DNA of 64,000 nucleotides from Callipepla californica brunnescens (Eukaryota; Chordata; Aves; Galliformes; Odontophoridae). The position numbers and the translations under genes were made by a program. A model generated the notes under the pieces. The model saw only the letters and a list, made by a program, of their open reading frames with translations, did no database searches and was not told the origin of the DNA. This document shows positions 44,656 to 58,000 of the stretch, piece by piece. The stretch lies in the NCBI GenBank assembly GCA_023055505.1, contig JALIRH010000117.1:1-64000 (forward strand), written 5' to 3'. Every line of letters begins with the position of its first letter. The first letter of the stretch is position 1.

Positions 44656-44867
44656 GAGAATGCTGCTGTTGTACTCCTGGAGATAGTCAAGTTGCTTTCC
44701 AGCTGTGTCAGGATCCCAAAAAGTATGACAGCACCACAAGTCAGCTTTCTCTTAAATGGAGGAGATAAGCAATTTGCACATGTGTACCAAATCCAGCATA
44801 TTTTTAGATGTGCTTTGGAACAGAGCATAGCATCTATTTATGATGATGAATCAACTAAAATTTGTTG
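44656..44867 (+). other. Candidate internal exon, unidentified
   Basis: Open frame of about 70 codons (ENAAVVLLEIVKLLSSC to DDESTKICW) bounded by TTTTGTGTTAAG on the left and TGG|GTAAGA, a good splice donor, on the right. The frame stays open from 44632. Composition is protein-like rather than low-complexity. I do not recognise the protein, and the acceptor is weak. It may be chance. Confidence 0.25.
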
Positions 44868-46534
44868 GGTAAGATTTCTGGTATGCAATGTAGTTGTCTT
44901 AGATCCTTGCAACTGAGTATAATAGTATTCTTAGTGCATCTTTCTGAGGAAAAGCTTTCAGTAAGCCACGTGAAACTATTTCTAGGAGGCTTTCTTTCTC
45001 ATGTAGGAAAGGAAAGTCTTGGCTGGTGATGGCTCTTAAACGTCTTCAAATCCTTTCTATAAACGTTTCAAGTTTGGTTAACCCAAAGTAAAAAGCCAGC
45101 AGAAGTTTTTTGGTCTGTGCTTGTCCTCCTGCGAAACAGACAGTATTTTAATGTTAGGTCCATTCTAATGATTTCTTCTCTAATTAAAAATGGCTGATAA
45201 ATGTTTAAGTGTATTTCCTGAGTAGTCTTAAATTGCATCAGATGCCTTGAGCTCCACCCCTCTCAAAAACAGACAGTATGTCCTATGTTCAAATATAACT
45301 TATTTAATAAACCTGAGAAAGCAAAAAGGAAAAATGTAACACTTACTGAATGCATTGTTTGCATGTGGGCTTTTTAATATTGCAGCTTACAGGCAAGACC
45401 TAATATCACTAGCCATGTATCTGTTATACCTTCAAAGCAATTTTGCTTTTTCTAAAGAAATGAGGATCTGATCTAAGTTAACAGAAGCATCTTAAGGATC
45501 TTGACTTACATATTTCAAGCCTTACTTATCTTGGTAACCTGGTGTAGGCTCTGATTTCTTCATCATTTAAGTAAGGCATTGCAGCTTGGTTATGCACTTT
45601 TACTGCTAGGCTTAGAAGACAGCATGTCTTGAAACTTTTGTCAAGTTTATGTATTTAATCTGTCTTTTCAGACTGTTAGTTACCTGGGAGTTATGCAGGG
45701 AAGAAAAAAGGGGAGGGTTGAAAAGAACTTGCTGATCTTTTGGTCTATGAAAATGTATTTTTCTGGAAAAATTGCCTTAACCAAGTTACGGCAACCAGTT
45801 ATTTATCAGAATATTTTCGCCTGTGCATGATGCAGGAGATATCCTTGGGGATCTCCTTCTCATTTTCCATCAGAGAATTTTTTTTTCCTGATAAACTGCT
45901 GAATAGCTGTAAGTATCTGTATATGTTCAGAATAGTAATGTACCAGTATCAGCTCCTTGAGCATGCATTAGTCTGCAATCTATTTACTTCTATCAGAATA
46001 TATAAAGTAGGAAAATCGTGTGATTCTGTAAGGATTCAAATCCAGAAACTCTGCTCTGAAGCAGGGCAGAGAAGTATGGGCAGAAAGTGCTATGAGATGA
46101 AGCAAGTCTTAAAATGTACAGCATCTGCTGAAGGTATTTAAGGAAACAAAAAGCCAGCACTTGCCAAATCTAATTCAGTGCTGAAATGCTACCTCCCCTT
46201 TTAATCTTGAGGAGGTATTATTTGAGGTACTACACTCGTGTGGTCCTGTTTATCAGTGATTTCCATTCCACTCTCATTTCTGAACTTGCTTCACATATTT
46301 CTTCACTTCTGGCTCCTGTCCTATAGTTCTTCATCTCACTGTGGTTCTGCCTGTAGTCTGAAGTTGGTATCTCTACTTATTGGTATACTCACAGCTGCTA
46401 ATCCTTGTGGATGTCAGATGTAGGGTTAAGAGCTTATTTTTCTCTCTCATCTCTCTTATCACTTCTGCAGTAACTTCTTTGGAAGATTCCTGTGGAAATA
46501 GCCCTGCTGAAAGGGAATTCTAGAAGTAGGAGCA

Positions 46535-46580
46535 ACTTTTTCTTTTCTTTCTTTCTTTTTTTTTTTTTTTTTTTTTTTCC
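46535..46580. repeat. Pyrimidine tract with a 23-nt T run
   Basis: CTTTCTTT-type start followed by T at 46556-46578. It could be a minus-strand polyA-like tract or a simple repeat; no adjoining retroposon was recognised. Confidence 0.8.
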
Positions 46581-48754
46581 AGTAGTAGTAGCTTAAATTT
46601 AAGTCAAGCTTAGAGTATGAATGACAAGTTATTTCTTGGTTGGACCTTGACCTTTGATTCAGTGAAACAAAAGCCTGTCTATCTATTTTCATAGTTAGAA
46701 GCTGAAAATACAAATTATCTCCTATTTCAGTAGTTCTTAATGTTGCATAATGAAACAGGATAAACGCAAATTCCTGCTGATTATGACCATATAAACATGG
46801 AAATAGAGTTAAAAGTTATTACTTTAAGAACTGTGATCTAAGATGAGAGAATTACTAAATCCTAGCTCATATCAAGGAGGCACAATTTTGAGGCTGAAGC
46901 ACTAGAAAGCTTCTGACAGTTTGGGCTGGATATCAGTCACTATCATTGTCAGACTCCGAGTGTCCTATGCTCTTGGTCAGTTGACACACACAATACAGTA
47001 GTACATGGCAGACTGATTTATTTCAGATGCTGCTTAGTTGAGTTTCTGAGGGAAATGATAATGATTTGTGAATAATGTGAGCATTTATAGCAATTCAGTG
47101 TGTTATTTGCATCTAATACCTTCTTCCTAAGCATCACATTTCTGAAGTTTTCCCAGAGATTCATAAAATTGAAGACAATAACTCAGAGAGAAATACTGCA
47201 GAATACTTCTGCTTTCTTAACACTACTGAGTTAGAAGTCCTCAATTATATGGATAACCATAACTGTCCCTAGGGACTGTGCTGACATCAATTTAGCTTGT
47301 TACTTAAAACTGCTTGCAGGACTGACTCAGTCCTTTAATGCATCCTTAAGACTTTAACATGATTTTTACTATTGACTTTTAGATGTCATCCTGTCTTAGC
47401 CATGATGCTATAATATTAAGAAATAAAACAAGAGAAGAAAGATTGCTTTTTTTGGGTTGCTAAGGGGGGGAAAAGCACAGTAACACAATGTTATTTTCCT
47501 GTATGATTAAGTTATATGGACTGTGAGTTTATAGTAAGAACACGCACTTAATTTTATGACAGTCAATACACAGTAAATAGAATTATTTCAGCAATACATT
47601 AACTTAGATTGCATTGTTGACTATGTCTTGTTTTTTGAATTTTGTATGATGAACTTTTGGAGGAAGAGTTCAGGTGGGCGCTGAGATGTAGAGAAATCCA
47701 TTTACTGGCTGTTTGGAGTCTGCAATTCACTACTGAAGTTAACACATTGAAAATACTGTTCATGCGAGTTCAAACTTGAAATAAATATACTAGTTAGTAA
47801 AAGGTTATTTGTATGATTTTATTTTTTTTTAGTTTAATTATAATGATTCTTGGGGCTGTGGGAGACACTATGTTATCAGTGGTCCTGCTGCAGCGTTCCT
47901 ATAGTTTTAGAGGAACACGTAAAGGATAATTTTTAAGGAGTATGTCTCAAAATTTGGCTTTTTACAAATAAGTTCATAGAGCTGACATACTTCTTCTCAG
48001 GGCTCAAGACGGTTATAACATATAGAAAGGGCTATTCATTTGCTTGGGAGTTAATTTGCCATACGTGATTAAAGGAGAAACATACATTAGTGTGTCTATT
48101 AAGCAAATGCTTGAGGAAACTTTCATGAAAAAGGAAAAACTGCTTTAATGCTGTGGTTTCAAGTGCTCAAAAATGAAAGCAGAATGTGAATCAAATATTA
48201 CAAAATGTCTAGTGTAAGTCATTTTCTCTGCTTTATGAAGGAAGATATGTGTAGTAATTGTCTCAGGTAGTGATATTTCAGGTAGAAGCTGTACGCAAAA
48301 TAAGTATTTATGCTTTAAATATGAGTTTTGCTAAGTTTATATAAAAACCAGCCATCTCAAACCCTGATTCTCAGATCAAAAAGAAAAAACATGAATCTGA
48401 ATGTTTAATGATGTGTTAAAGAAGTGATGGCAGCGCATTCAGAATGCCTACGTCAACAGTCAGTACCTCTATATATACAACTAACAACAACAAAAGCGTA
48501 CATACACGGTACATAGGTGTTAGAAATGTTTAATGAAGAATAAAATTTCCACTTGTTATGAAGTGGATACGTATTCAAACAGGCAGCTATAATTGTTTAA
48601 ATAAGGAGTGAGGCTTCAGTCACAGCCTTGTACTTATGTCATGCAGAGTGTAGAGTTATTCTAAAGCCAAACAGAGAGAAGATGTCTCTTAAAGGCTCAT
48701 TCAAACTATACAGTTTCTACCATTTCAGAGATTGAACAGCTTCTGCTCTTGCTA

Positions 48755-49030
48755 AGTCATAGCCTTTAAAGTTAGAGAAGACCTCTGAGATCCTCAAGTC
48801 CATTCATCAGTCCCTCATGACCATGCTCACTGAGTTGTGTCCCTCAGTGCCTCATCCACATGGCTCTTGAAACCTCCAGAGATGATGATGCCACCGTCTC
48901 CCTGAGCAACCTGTGCCAATGCACACTGCTCTTTCAGAGAAATATTTCCCAATACCCAATCTGAACTTCCCCTGGTGCAGCTTAAGCCCATTCCCTGTGG
49001 TCCTCTCTCTCCTTACACTTATCTCTTCCT
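48755..49030 (-). mobile_element. CR1: CR1 LINE 3' fragment, minus strand
   Basis: Plus strand reads AGACCTCTGAGATCCTCAAG, then CCACCGTCTCCCTGAGCAACC and CTGAACTTCCCCTGGTGCAG. These are reverse complements of standard blocks near the CR1 3' end. Considerably diverged, so old. Confidence 0.8.
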
Positions 49031-51117
49031 GGCATTTTACAAATCTTTGACAAAATGATTGACAAATTTCTCCACACTGTCACACGTCCCCCGTGAGACC
49101 GGGAGATACTAACACACAAACATAGTAAGCAGTTTTCTCAAATCGTCCCTCAAGCTGAGAATTGGATAGAAATGCTTTTGTGTCCTCCACAGCCTCTCTT
49201 ATTGTGAATGCTGTGCGTTTGGCAGGACTCATCTTCTCGTTCTTTGTAAGCTGTGTTATTTTTTCCTCCTTTAACATAATTCCCGAGACAAACTTCTGTG
49301 AAGTAACTTAATTACTGCTATTGTTACATTTGAGTCTTACCCTATTCAGCTGCTTTGCATTCACAGTTAAAGTTGCCAGGGTAGTGCCCTTGCATCAGCT
49401 TTGCATCTTTTCCTGCTGATACAACTCGACTTAGAATTCCTCATTGTTCAGGTAATCCGTTTACAGTTAATGGTATGTCACGTTCGAGGTAGCTGATAGG
49501 AATGATTTAGAAAGGATGCATTAAGACAGTGACAGAGACTTGTTTTAATACTGAAATAACTATTTCCTTTAATACAAGTCTTCCTGTATCAATGGAATAG
49601 ATGCACGAAGAATAGTAACTGGGAGATCTGACTATAAACAAAAGGTAATAAGGTGGCATTTAAAGGTATTAATAAAGTTAGATTCTTTAGGAAAGGATTG
49701 TCTTCCAGAATATTAAAATACAGTTTTGGTTATTTATCTACAAATACATTCTTCTGTCTGAAGTACTGTACGTAATATTGCTGAATACAGCATGATGCAA
49801 TTAAATGCTTTTCAGAGATATGCTGATTTAACTGTGAATATCCTGTTTCCTGACAGCATTACATGCTTTGCTGTTCATAGAGAAGCCCTCAGCAGTAACT
49901 AGAGTGGAATGGTACTCTGTAGTTACAACAGCTAGGCTGAAAGAGAAGGAAAAAAAATGATATTTAATAATGATCCTAAGACTGGTTTGGAGCATTTCAT
50001 GGTATTACATGGGAATAAAAGAGTCTAATGCATAAATGAAACATGAAAGAAGGTGTAAGATTCTTTCGGGGTTAGGAAGGAAAGGGAAAACATTTTTGTA
50101 GCAAAAATGAACTCTGCTTTTATGATTTATAAAAGACATCCTCTGTAATTAAGATAGCTAAGAAAGGAGCCAGTAGGTAGACATCTGATGAAAAATAATC
50201 TCAAATGATTAGAAATTGATCTTTGGAGTTGTAACATGAAGGAATCTGTTCATATGTAGGAAAAAGAGTAAAATTAATATGAGGTGGTACTTGAAATATG
50301 ATAAATTGGTCTTGGAATAGAATAATCACTGCTGAATTTGCCTTACATTAATTATGCTAGCCAGCTGCTCTGTTTATTGTAGTTGGATGATACCATATGG
50401 CTCAGTCTAATGTGATCAGAATAGCAAAATAGGTTTTATATATATATTAATCTATTTCCCTTAAATCTCTCTGGCTAGCTGGTTGCTTTAGGCAGAAATA
50501 CAGTGGAGGTGGAATTGTCTTCACTTGTGCTCGTTCATATCCTTCTTTGGATTTAAGCAGAAAACTTATGTTAAAAACCAAAGTAGTATTTTGACTGTGC
50601 ATGGGCATTTTTAATCTTTTTAATTTAGATGAAGCAAGCTAGTGCTTTTTTTTTTTTTTTCATTGATAAAATACAATTTTTTGCAGCAAGAGGAATAGGT
50701 GAATGAGAAATGTTGTGATTTTAAAATTAATGATTTGACAAATATTCTTCATTTGTTCTAATAGGTGTGAGCTAGTTTAGCAGCTCTTATTTAGAGGGTA
50801 AATAGATTCTTGTTAGAAGCCTGCTTGGAGGAAAAGTAGTGTCATCTTGCAGACTGGACTATGTACTCATCCAGGCTAGGAAAAGGCTGAAAAAATTCTC
50901 TTAGGGATCTTAAAACACCAAACTTTACACGTATGTCAGCTGCATGGACTTCTTGGCAATAACTACAAATATCACAAATGATTATGTAGTAACTGGGATG
51001 ATGCAAACAATGATCTCTGTTAGGGGCAGGTAGTTGCTTGATGCAGGTGGGTAACACTGATATCAGAACTTCTAGAGAAAAGGAAACAAAATTGCAATAG
51101 GCAGAATAATCTGCTGC
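49031..51117. other. AT-rich flank, second part, no gene seen
   Basis: Only short open frames without recognisable domains. A 15-nt T run at 50646-50660 and a TATATATATA stretch near 50440 are the only simple repeats noted. Confidence 0.6.
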
Positions 51118-51222
51118 ATGATTTAGCAGTGGGTTGTTAGAGTTAGCATAGTATGGTTAGGTTGTGGTTGGACTCGATGATCTTGAAGGTCTTCTCCAAT
51201 GTGAGCAGTTCTGTGATTCTAT
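51118..51222 (+). mobile_element. CR1: CR1 LINE extreme 3' end, short fragment
   Basis: Contains GTGGTTGGACTCGATGATCT, TGAAGGTCTTCTCCAA and a terminal GTGATTCTAT, the typical CR1 3' terminus. Confidence 0.8.
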
Positions 51223-54200
51223 TTTTTAGTTTCTATTGAGAAATTCTAAGGTGCACATTGACATGTGACTTGGCAGAGAGATGTGTGCCCCAACAAGGAA
51301 GAGTTTTCCTGGTTGGACTGCAGATTTGAGTTTCCATGGGAGGAAGTAGTGTTCTTTTTTTGCTCTGGGTTTAATGGAAGTCTCTGGTTAGAAGCTGCTT
51401 CAGGTGTAACTCAGGTACCATGTCAACTTCCTATCTGTGTTTTTTTATTCTGTATAGGCATGAATGTGGGCAAGTCTTCCACAATGGAGATAGTGGGAAC
51501 TTCTTTGGAGAAGAGATTGTTAACTGTCAGTGAGAACCAGATAAGGTTATTATTTCTGGGGACTTTGTAATAAAAAACCTTACTGCCACTAGCCTGTAAT
51601 GAAGAATTGTGCAGCCTCTTTTTATCTATCAAGTCTCTGGAGAGAGGTGCTGTGCTGGCTGGATGAAAAGCAAATAGTGCTGGCAGAAATGTGAAGAGAA
51701 TGATAGGAAGATACAGTTCAGCATTCTTACTCATTGTTTCTGTAGTAGACATTGAGGGAGTACAAAATTTTCTTGGAGGCAGTCAGTGCCTTCTATTAAG
51801 TAATGTCACATAGTCATTAGTCTTTTAGAACCCGAATGAAAATTAAGGAAATAGAAGCAGTGGCTCAAGTAGTGCCTTTGGTTTAGGCAACAAAACTAGA
51901 AGGTTATTTTGCCTTGTTGGTTGCCAAAGTCAGATTGTAAAGGAAGTATCTGGGTGCCAGGTCAACACTTCTTTGTGAAACCATGTGCCACTGTGTTGTT
52001 TCCTTATGGCAAGTGAAGACTTGTTTACTTTCAGAATGTTAATTATTTTGTCAGTCATTTAACCCGAACATCAAAATGTTTGTGACATGAATTCCTCCCC
52101 TGGCTACTGTGCTGTGTTATCACGGCAGCCTCACTCTTACGCATGTTGGACGTGGGGCCACTGTTCCAGTATTCTTCTGCAACCCTTATCAGCATTGTTC
52201 CAATTTTCTACTGTAATTCTTATGGTACACTGTTTTGCCTTACACTCTGCTTGATACAGTAATACCACTATATTGCACAGTGAGTGCCAACAGCAATGTG
52301 TTTAAAGTTTCTTTGTCACAACAGCGGCAATCTTAGGCTCTTGATACTTCAGTTATTTTTTTGATAGGACATGCTCACTGTAGCTTCTTTTTATGAATTA
52401 ATGAGATTGGGACTCAGGCAAAGCTTTGAGTTGCTGTGAGTTATGTTGAATTGGTGATGAGTAAATATCTAACAATAGAATTTTTCTGGAGGTGGTAATC
52501 ACTGAGCAGCGGGACTTGCTTCAGGTTCAGTGCCTGATGGGGATTTGTGAATGATGACGTTAACAGTTGTCAGTGACAGCTTGAAATCTATCATGTTAAC
52601 AATTAAAGACATTTCAGTGAGTAAACCACTGTCAAGTTTACTGATGTTTGACACATCCGTGCTCTACAAGAGTTCCAAACCATTGAAGAACCATCTGCTA
52701 GCTTCCTTTCCCTCAGAAGTACCTGCAAAACAAACAAAGACTAGGCTACTTACAAGACTTCAGGCTGAAGAAGCTGCAGAACTGAGGGTGCCACAAGCTG
52801 TGGACGCTTAAGGATGGAGAGGGGATATTGGTGCCTTGATGTCTGGCTCACTGTGTTAGGTTCACTAAGTAGTGCAGTATATTTTGTTAGCCATTCCTGT
52901 CTGTTTTAAAGCAAGTGTGTTATGACTGTCTTGCAGAGGGCCGTGTTCCAAAAGAGCAGTACATAGAACTCTTTGTATTCTTGTACTCATTTTTATTTCC
53001 TCTATTTTTGATAGAGACAAGCAAACCTAGCACACGATCATGTACTGTTGGGCAAAGAAAGCAGAGAATAAAGGTTTTTACAACTACATAAGGAGAAAAG
53101 AAGAATATTGAAGGTTAATAATGGAGAGAACTAATTGTGTAAATGTTTTTTGTACAAAGGGCTACTTCTGTAAAATTCTGTATCTGAATGTCTATAAATG
53201 AGGTGTAATGGTACAGAGCAACTGTGAAAGTGAATGATAGCCACTTATTAGACACATTTCTATGGCAGAAAACCAGCAGTGGTCATTTGTAATGGACTGC
53301 AGATGAAATGTGAGTACTTGTCATTGCTAGGGTCCTGTCAGTGTGTTCTTTTCAGCAGAGTATGACAGTACTTGTTTGGCAAGTGTACAGAGGTGTTGCT
53401 GAGGGTAAACAAGTGGCTGAGAGGAGCAGTCTGTGATACTCCACCTCATCTACAAAATTGGTGTTTCCATTTGCTCTGCGAATTAGTATGCCAATCAGAC
53501 TTCTTTTTAATCTTGTATGCTAGTGTGCATCTTCTGTGCATAAGTCACAGGCATAACTGAGTTGAAGCTTTCTTGAAGATGTAGAGAAGTCTAAGTCTGT
53601 GTGAATTGTCAAGGATGTTTTGTGCTCTAACTCTTGGTGCATAAGGGAAGTGAGCGATTGCTGTGCTACTCTTCTTGCAGTGATGGTGTGTGAGTGTTTT
53701 GCAAAATACCTGACCAAGAGTAATTTTCAGTGATACTTTTGTTCGAGAGCTTTTTTACTTTTGTGCCTGTGATTCATCCCTTTCAGAACCTGAGTTGCTC
53801 AGAGAATGTGCATTATGCTGTTCAGCTTCTCTACGCCTCAGACTTAGATCAAGATAGCTTTCTGCCTCATCTCATGCAGTATAATGGATTCAATTAAATG
53901 TACTTAAATGCTTCTGATTTTTAAAGGTGGCATTGTTTGGTGAGCCACTCAAATGTATTTAGGTACAGACGTAGGTATGAAACATCTTTTGTTCTTTTTT
54001 TATCTGTGGTCTTGTGAGAGAAAGTTGGGATGAAGTCTTTATTGAAATAAAGCTAAAATGTAGCTTTGAATCTTTTCCTATACTATCTTGTATGGGGTTT
54101 TACCTGATAGAAATGTTTATCTATTAAGTTACTCAGAAGTACTGCTAGTCTAAAAAGTAGAACTGCTTAGAAACTTCCTGAAAACTATTCAGGTTACCAG

Positions 54201-54935
54201 GTATATCTCACTTTTTTTAATAAAGATATTGTGTAGTACAGAAGGTTATAGTAAATGAAATGCAAGTAGATAAGAGCAATGCTTTTTCCATTAATGAAAA
54301 TTAAAGTAATCACATCTCATGTTTTATTATTTAGTGCCCAGTTATGCAAAAGTTAATGTGATTTTTTTTTTTCCAGCTTAGTCATCCCCCCTTCCAGTTC
54401 TTCCTAGTGCTGACTTTCCAGCACATTGTTCTTTTCAGGGTTTGGTAATTAAGTTCACTTGTAGAGAGAAAATCAGACAATTTCCTTAATGATCCAAAGG
54501 TTTTGATTCAGAAATAAGTATCTTGTGTTTCAGAAGCTGTTCATCCAGTCTGTCCCGGAGAAGCTAACAGCATTCATCTTTACGATTAATCTGAGCACTA
54601 GGTCTCAAAGAATATTTAAGTTAAATCACTTTCTCTTGCTGTTTCTAAAATGCTATTCATGAGATTTTTCATAGCTATCTGATAAGACAATGGGAAGAGA
54701 CTCATTTCTTTCAGACAGGAATGTCTTTCCAGTCTGTTGCATTAGATGAGTTATTCCTTCCTTATTGTGGTGCTGGTTGTTTTATTGTACGTAGTAGCTT
54801 TTTTCCTCGCCTCTAAATCTGTGTGTTCTAGTTAAATGATGGTAATTCAGGCAAACCGTATTCTAGGCTTTCCATTTATGTACTTTTGCAGAGGAGCAGA
54901 TGTATGGATGAAAAGACTCAAGGAATCTATGTAGC
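51223..54935. other. AT-rich flank, third part, no gene seen
   Basis: Open frames at 51265-51570 and 52551-52811 have no recognisable domain. No RNA gene or transposon recognised. Confidence 0.6.
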
Positions 54936-54937
54936 TC

Positions 54938-55040
54938 ACCCCAAAAGTAATGCCTCCTATTTATTTCCATGGAAACTCCAACAGACACAGAGCACAATAG
55001 CACTATTTGACAGAGCAAATTCTTGGCTGCAGAACACAGA
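54938..55040 (-). mobile_element. Mariner-like (Galluhop type) terminal fragment
   Basis: CCCCAAAAGTAATGCCTCCT followed by ATTTATTTCCATGGAAACTC matches, from memory, the terminus of the chicken mariner family and the sequence just inside it. In this orientation the left end is the element's 3' end. Recognisable similarity fades after about 100 bp, so it is a truncated relic without transposase. Confidence 0.62.
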
Positions 55041-58000
55041 CTGGCACGATTCTGGACTGAAGCTTTTGTTTCCTACCATATGTCTGTTTTGTTTTTTGGC
55101 CTGACTGTACTCTGTGTGCAGCTCTGTGCTGTGTATTTGGCACTTGTGGGGACAGACTGCCATCACCTTGATCTCTGCTGTATGCTCAAATCTGCCATTG
55201 AAATGCCTATTATTTAACTCACGTTTATATAAGTCTACTTCTACATAATGCAGTATTTATTAGAACATTTCAAATGTACAAAAAATTGCCCAGCTAGTAA
55301 TTTGTCAATTAATTTGTCAGTTACTGCTGAGCCATTAGCTCATTAAATAAAAGTTTCTTTTCCTACAGTTTTTGCCTTCTTTCTATCCTTACCTTCACAG
55401 TCTTTTAATAGGTAAAATCCTTGGGAAGATCAAGTAAGCAGAAAAAGTAGTTCTATAAGAGGCAGTTGAGTCAGGGCAGTTTGCTGGAGCCTGATGAAAT
55501 CTGGAGTCTCCCTTTTGGCCTGAGAGATACTCTTTGTGTCACAGGGAACTCCCCATGTCAATGAATTTTATATTGCTGCAGATCCTGTAACAAAATAAAG
55601 TCTCTACTATGGGAGTCTGTAATGAGTATTTGTGTTTATCCAAGATCTAATAAGCACCATATTAACTGCTCATTCAGGCAAATCAGACTTTCAAGCAGTG
55701 AAGGCTGGTATGAAATTGCTCAGGTGAGAGCTATTGCAGAGCCAGAGGGAATGAATGGAGTCTCCTGCTTGGCAAATGAAACAAATGGAGCTGCGAGAGG
55801 AAGATATTTGACATAGAAAGAAAGTCATTGTTAATGGCCACATCTGAGGGTATGCTCATTGCAGTCTACTTGTGCTTGTCTTCTAATGGATCCCATAGGC
55901 CCAGCAGAGATTGGATTCCCATTGCACTAAAACTGAAAAGTACCTTCAACTGCTTTAATCTAGTATTAGTTGTCCTTAGAGAAAGCACATTTTTGTCCTG
56001 AAATTTTGAAGCCTAACGGAAATATTTAGAACGCAACATAGAAAAGGGACATAACTTGCTGAGTTGTAAGTCTTAGCTTGCTTATACATACATCCCTTTT
56101 ACCACACTGCTCACTTAAAACTGTAGGTGGGGAATGAAGTCAAGTTTGTCAGGCATGTTCTTTGTTGAGAATTACCCATAAAAAATACAGAAAACATTTT
56201 ATCAGATGTTAGCGTACTGTTACACATCCACTTTTGACTATGCCATTTTATTGGTTAACTTTCTGTATATACAGCATCTTAGATACTTTATTTTTAGTGC
56301 AGTGTGTGAAGTTAGCTGATTATTCATTCTCATTAACAATTGGATGCTAGAAATGCTTTTATTCAATCTTGTTCCCCTTTAGAATTTTTTCTGTAACCTA
56401 TAGGTGTATAATTAGAACAAGTTTTCAGTTTCTGTGTAAATGTGTGCCTTGGGAGTGAGCCTGAGGAAAAATAATGCCTTCTGCATTCTTGTTTGTACCT
56501 GAATGAAGAAAAATGAAACTAATGAAAATATTCATACAGTTTTTGCTGAGAAGCAGATTTTGCTCAGTTATATAAGAGTGAAGCCATCATAATGTAATTA
56601 ACTTTGTTGCATGCAATTAAAAGGAATACATTATTTGGTCACAGACTCCCTCTCACAGATCATCTTGTGAATGCAGTGTTAACTTTGCAAGAGAAAAGGA
56701 ATTGTATTTTTTCCAGTGAGAGAATGAAGAGACATTTTGAAAGCCTTATATGATTAAGCTGATTAATTGTATTAGCAAACCTGTTTTCATCTGCCTGTCA
56801 CTTCTTGTATTACAATTTTTTTAGCTGAATGTGAAGCGTGCAGTGCAGTGAGTCTAGCTCCAGGGCAAGAATTCAGGCAGCATTATGCTGCTACTGTCAG
56901 AGAAATAAGTACAGTGTTTTTATGTGAAGATTATCATTTTTTTTTCTCATATCTACATCTCTGAGGTGAGCTATTAGTTCCCTGTTCTGTTTTTCAGTTT
57001 CTCATTTCTCCAAGCACTCAGCTTTATATGTATAAAAAGGATCACCTCTGTGAAGCATTTTGTGGGTTCCTATTGTTTTTCCATATTGGAAGCATACAAA
57101 TGTGTTTACTTTCATAGTATTGGCTGTGGAAGACTGGGGAGTGGTGATGGGGAAGGCTTTATTGGTGTTTGTAGAAAGGCAAGTTAAAAAGACATTTGAT
57201 CCTTATGTATGCCTTTTTTCCTGACAATTTCTACTAAGAGCTTTTACGGTGTGTTCATTGAGGAAAATGAGCTCTACAAATTTGTATGCTTACCAATTTC
57301 TGTGCCTCAGAGAATGAAAGTTCGCTCTCAGAACGAGCAAGATAAACGTCTTCTTTCAACCCTTTTCTGCTTTTTTTTTTCTTGTTTTTTAGGGTATTTG
57401 AAACAACAGGAAGTCACAGTTGAAGGCATTTAGATTAATCATTTCAGGGCACAGTGTACTTCTGGGAGAAACACAGTAGAGATATATAACAGCAGTCATC
57501 AGCTGCTGTTTGCAGCTTTGCGATGAGTAATTTTTATTCCTTATTGGGTACCAAAGTATCTTCTGCATATCTCAACCTTTAAGATCATGAGCAAAGCTCA
57601 TTTGTCCCCTTCCCGTCTGGTTGCTTGAGCCAGGATTCATACAGAGGAGGAAGAATTGCTGGAGGCTAATGCTTTTCAGGTAGTGGCTTTACTGTAAAGC
57701 ACTCTTATTTAAATCACTGAGTGGGGCCACTTTCAGGCTTCCTTACAAATACTGTCTTGGTATAATAGGCATTGAGGAAAGTAAGGAAAAAAAAAAGTGG
57801 AGGGCAGGTGGAATTTATATTATAGTGACGGAAACATGAATCTAACAGGATTTGATCTTTTGGAGGGGAGAAAAAAGAAAGGAAAACTCAGCTATTGGCA
57901 AGGAACTGAATTTCATCACTTCTTTATGCTGTGGTACTTTGATTTTATGAAGCACTTGTGAACCTATGAAAGGAGAAGAGAGCAAAATGCACTCTTGATT

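Larger units (their letters stand above)
42813..48749. other. AT-rich single-copy flank, first part
   Basis: The sequence changes abruptly from array to AT-rich unique DNA. No recognisable gene or CR1 was found. It holds a perfect 10-bp hairpin (44104-44128), one candidate exon (44656-44867) and a pyrimidine tract (46535-46580). A 133-codon open frame at 45740-46141 has no recognisable features. Confidence 0.6.

Noticed and set aside
45740..46141. 133-codon plus-strand frame in the flank
   Set aside because: AT-rich, no ATG-started domain, no splice logic or recognisable motif; within chance expectation.
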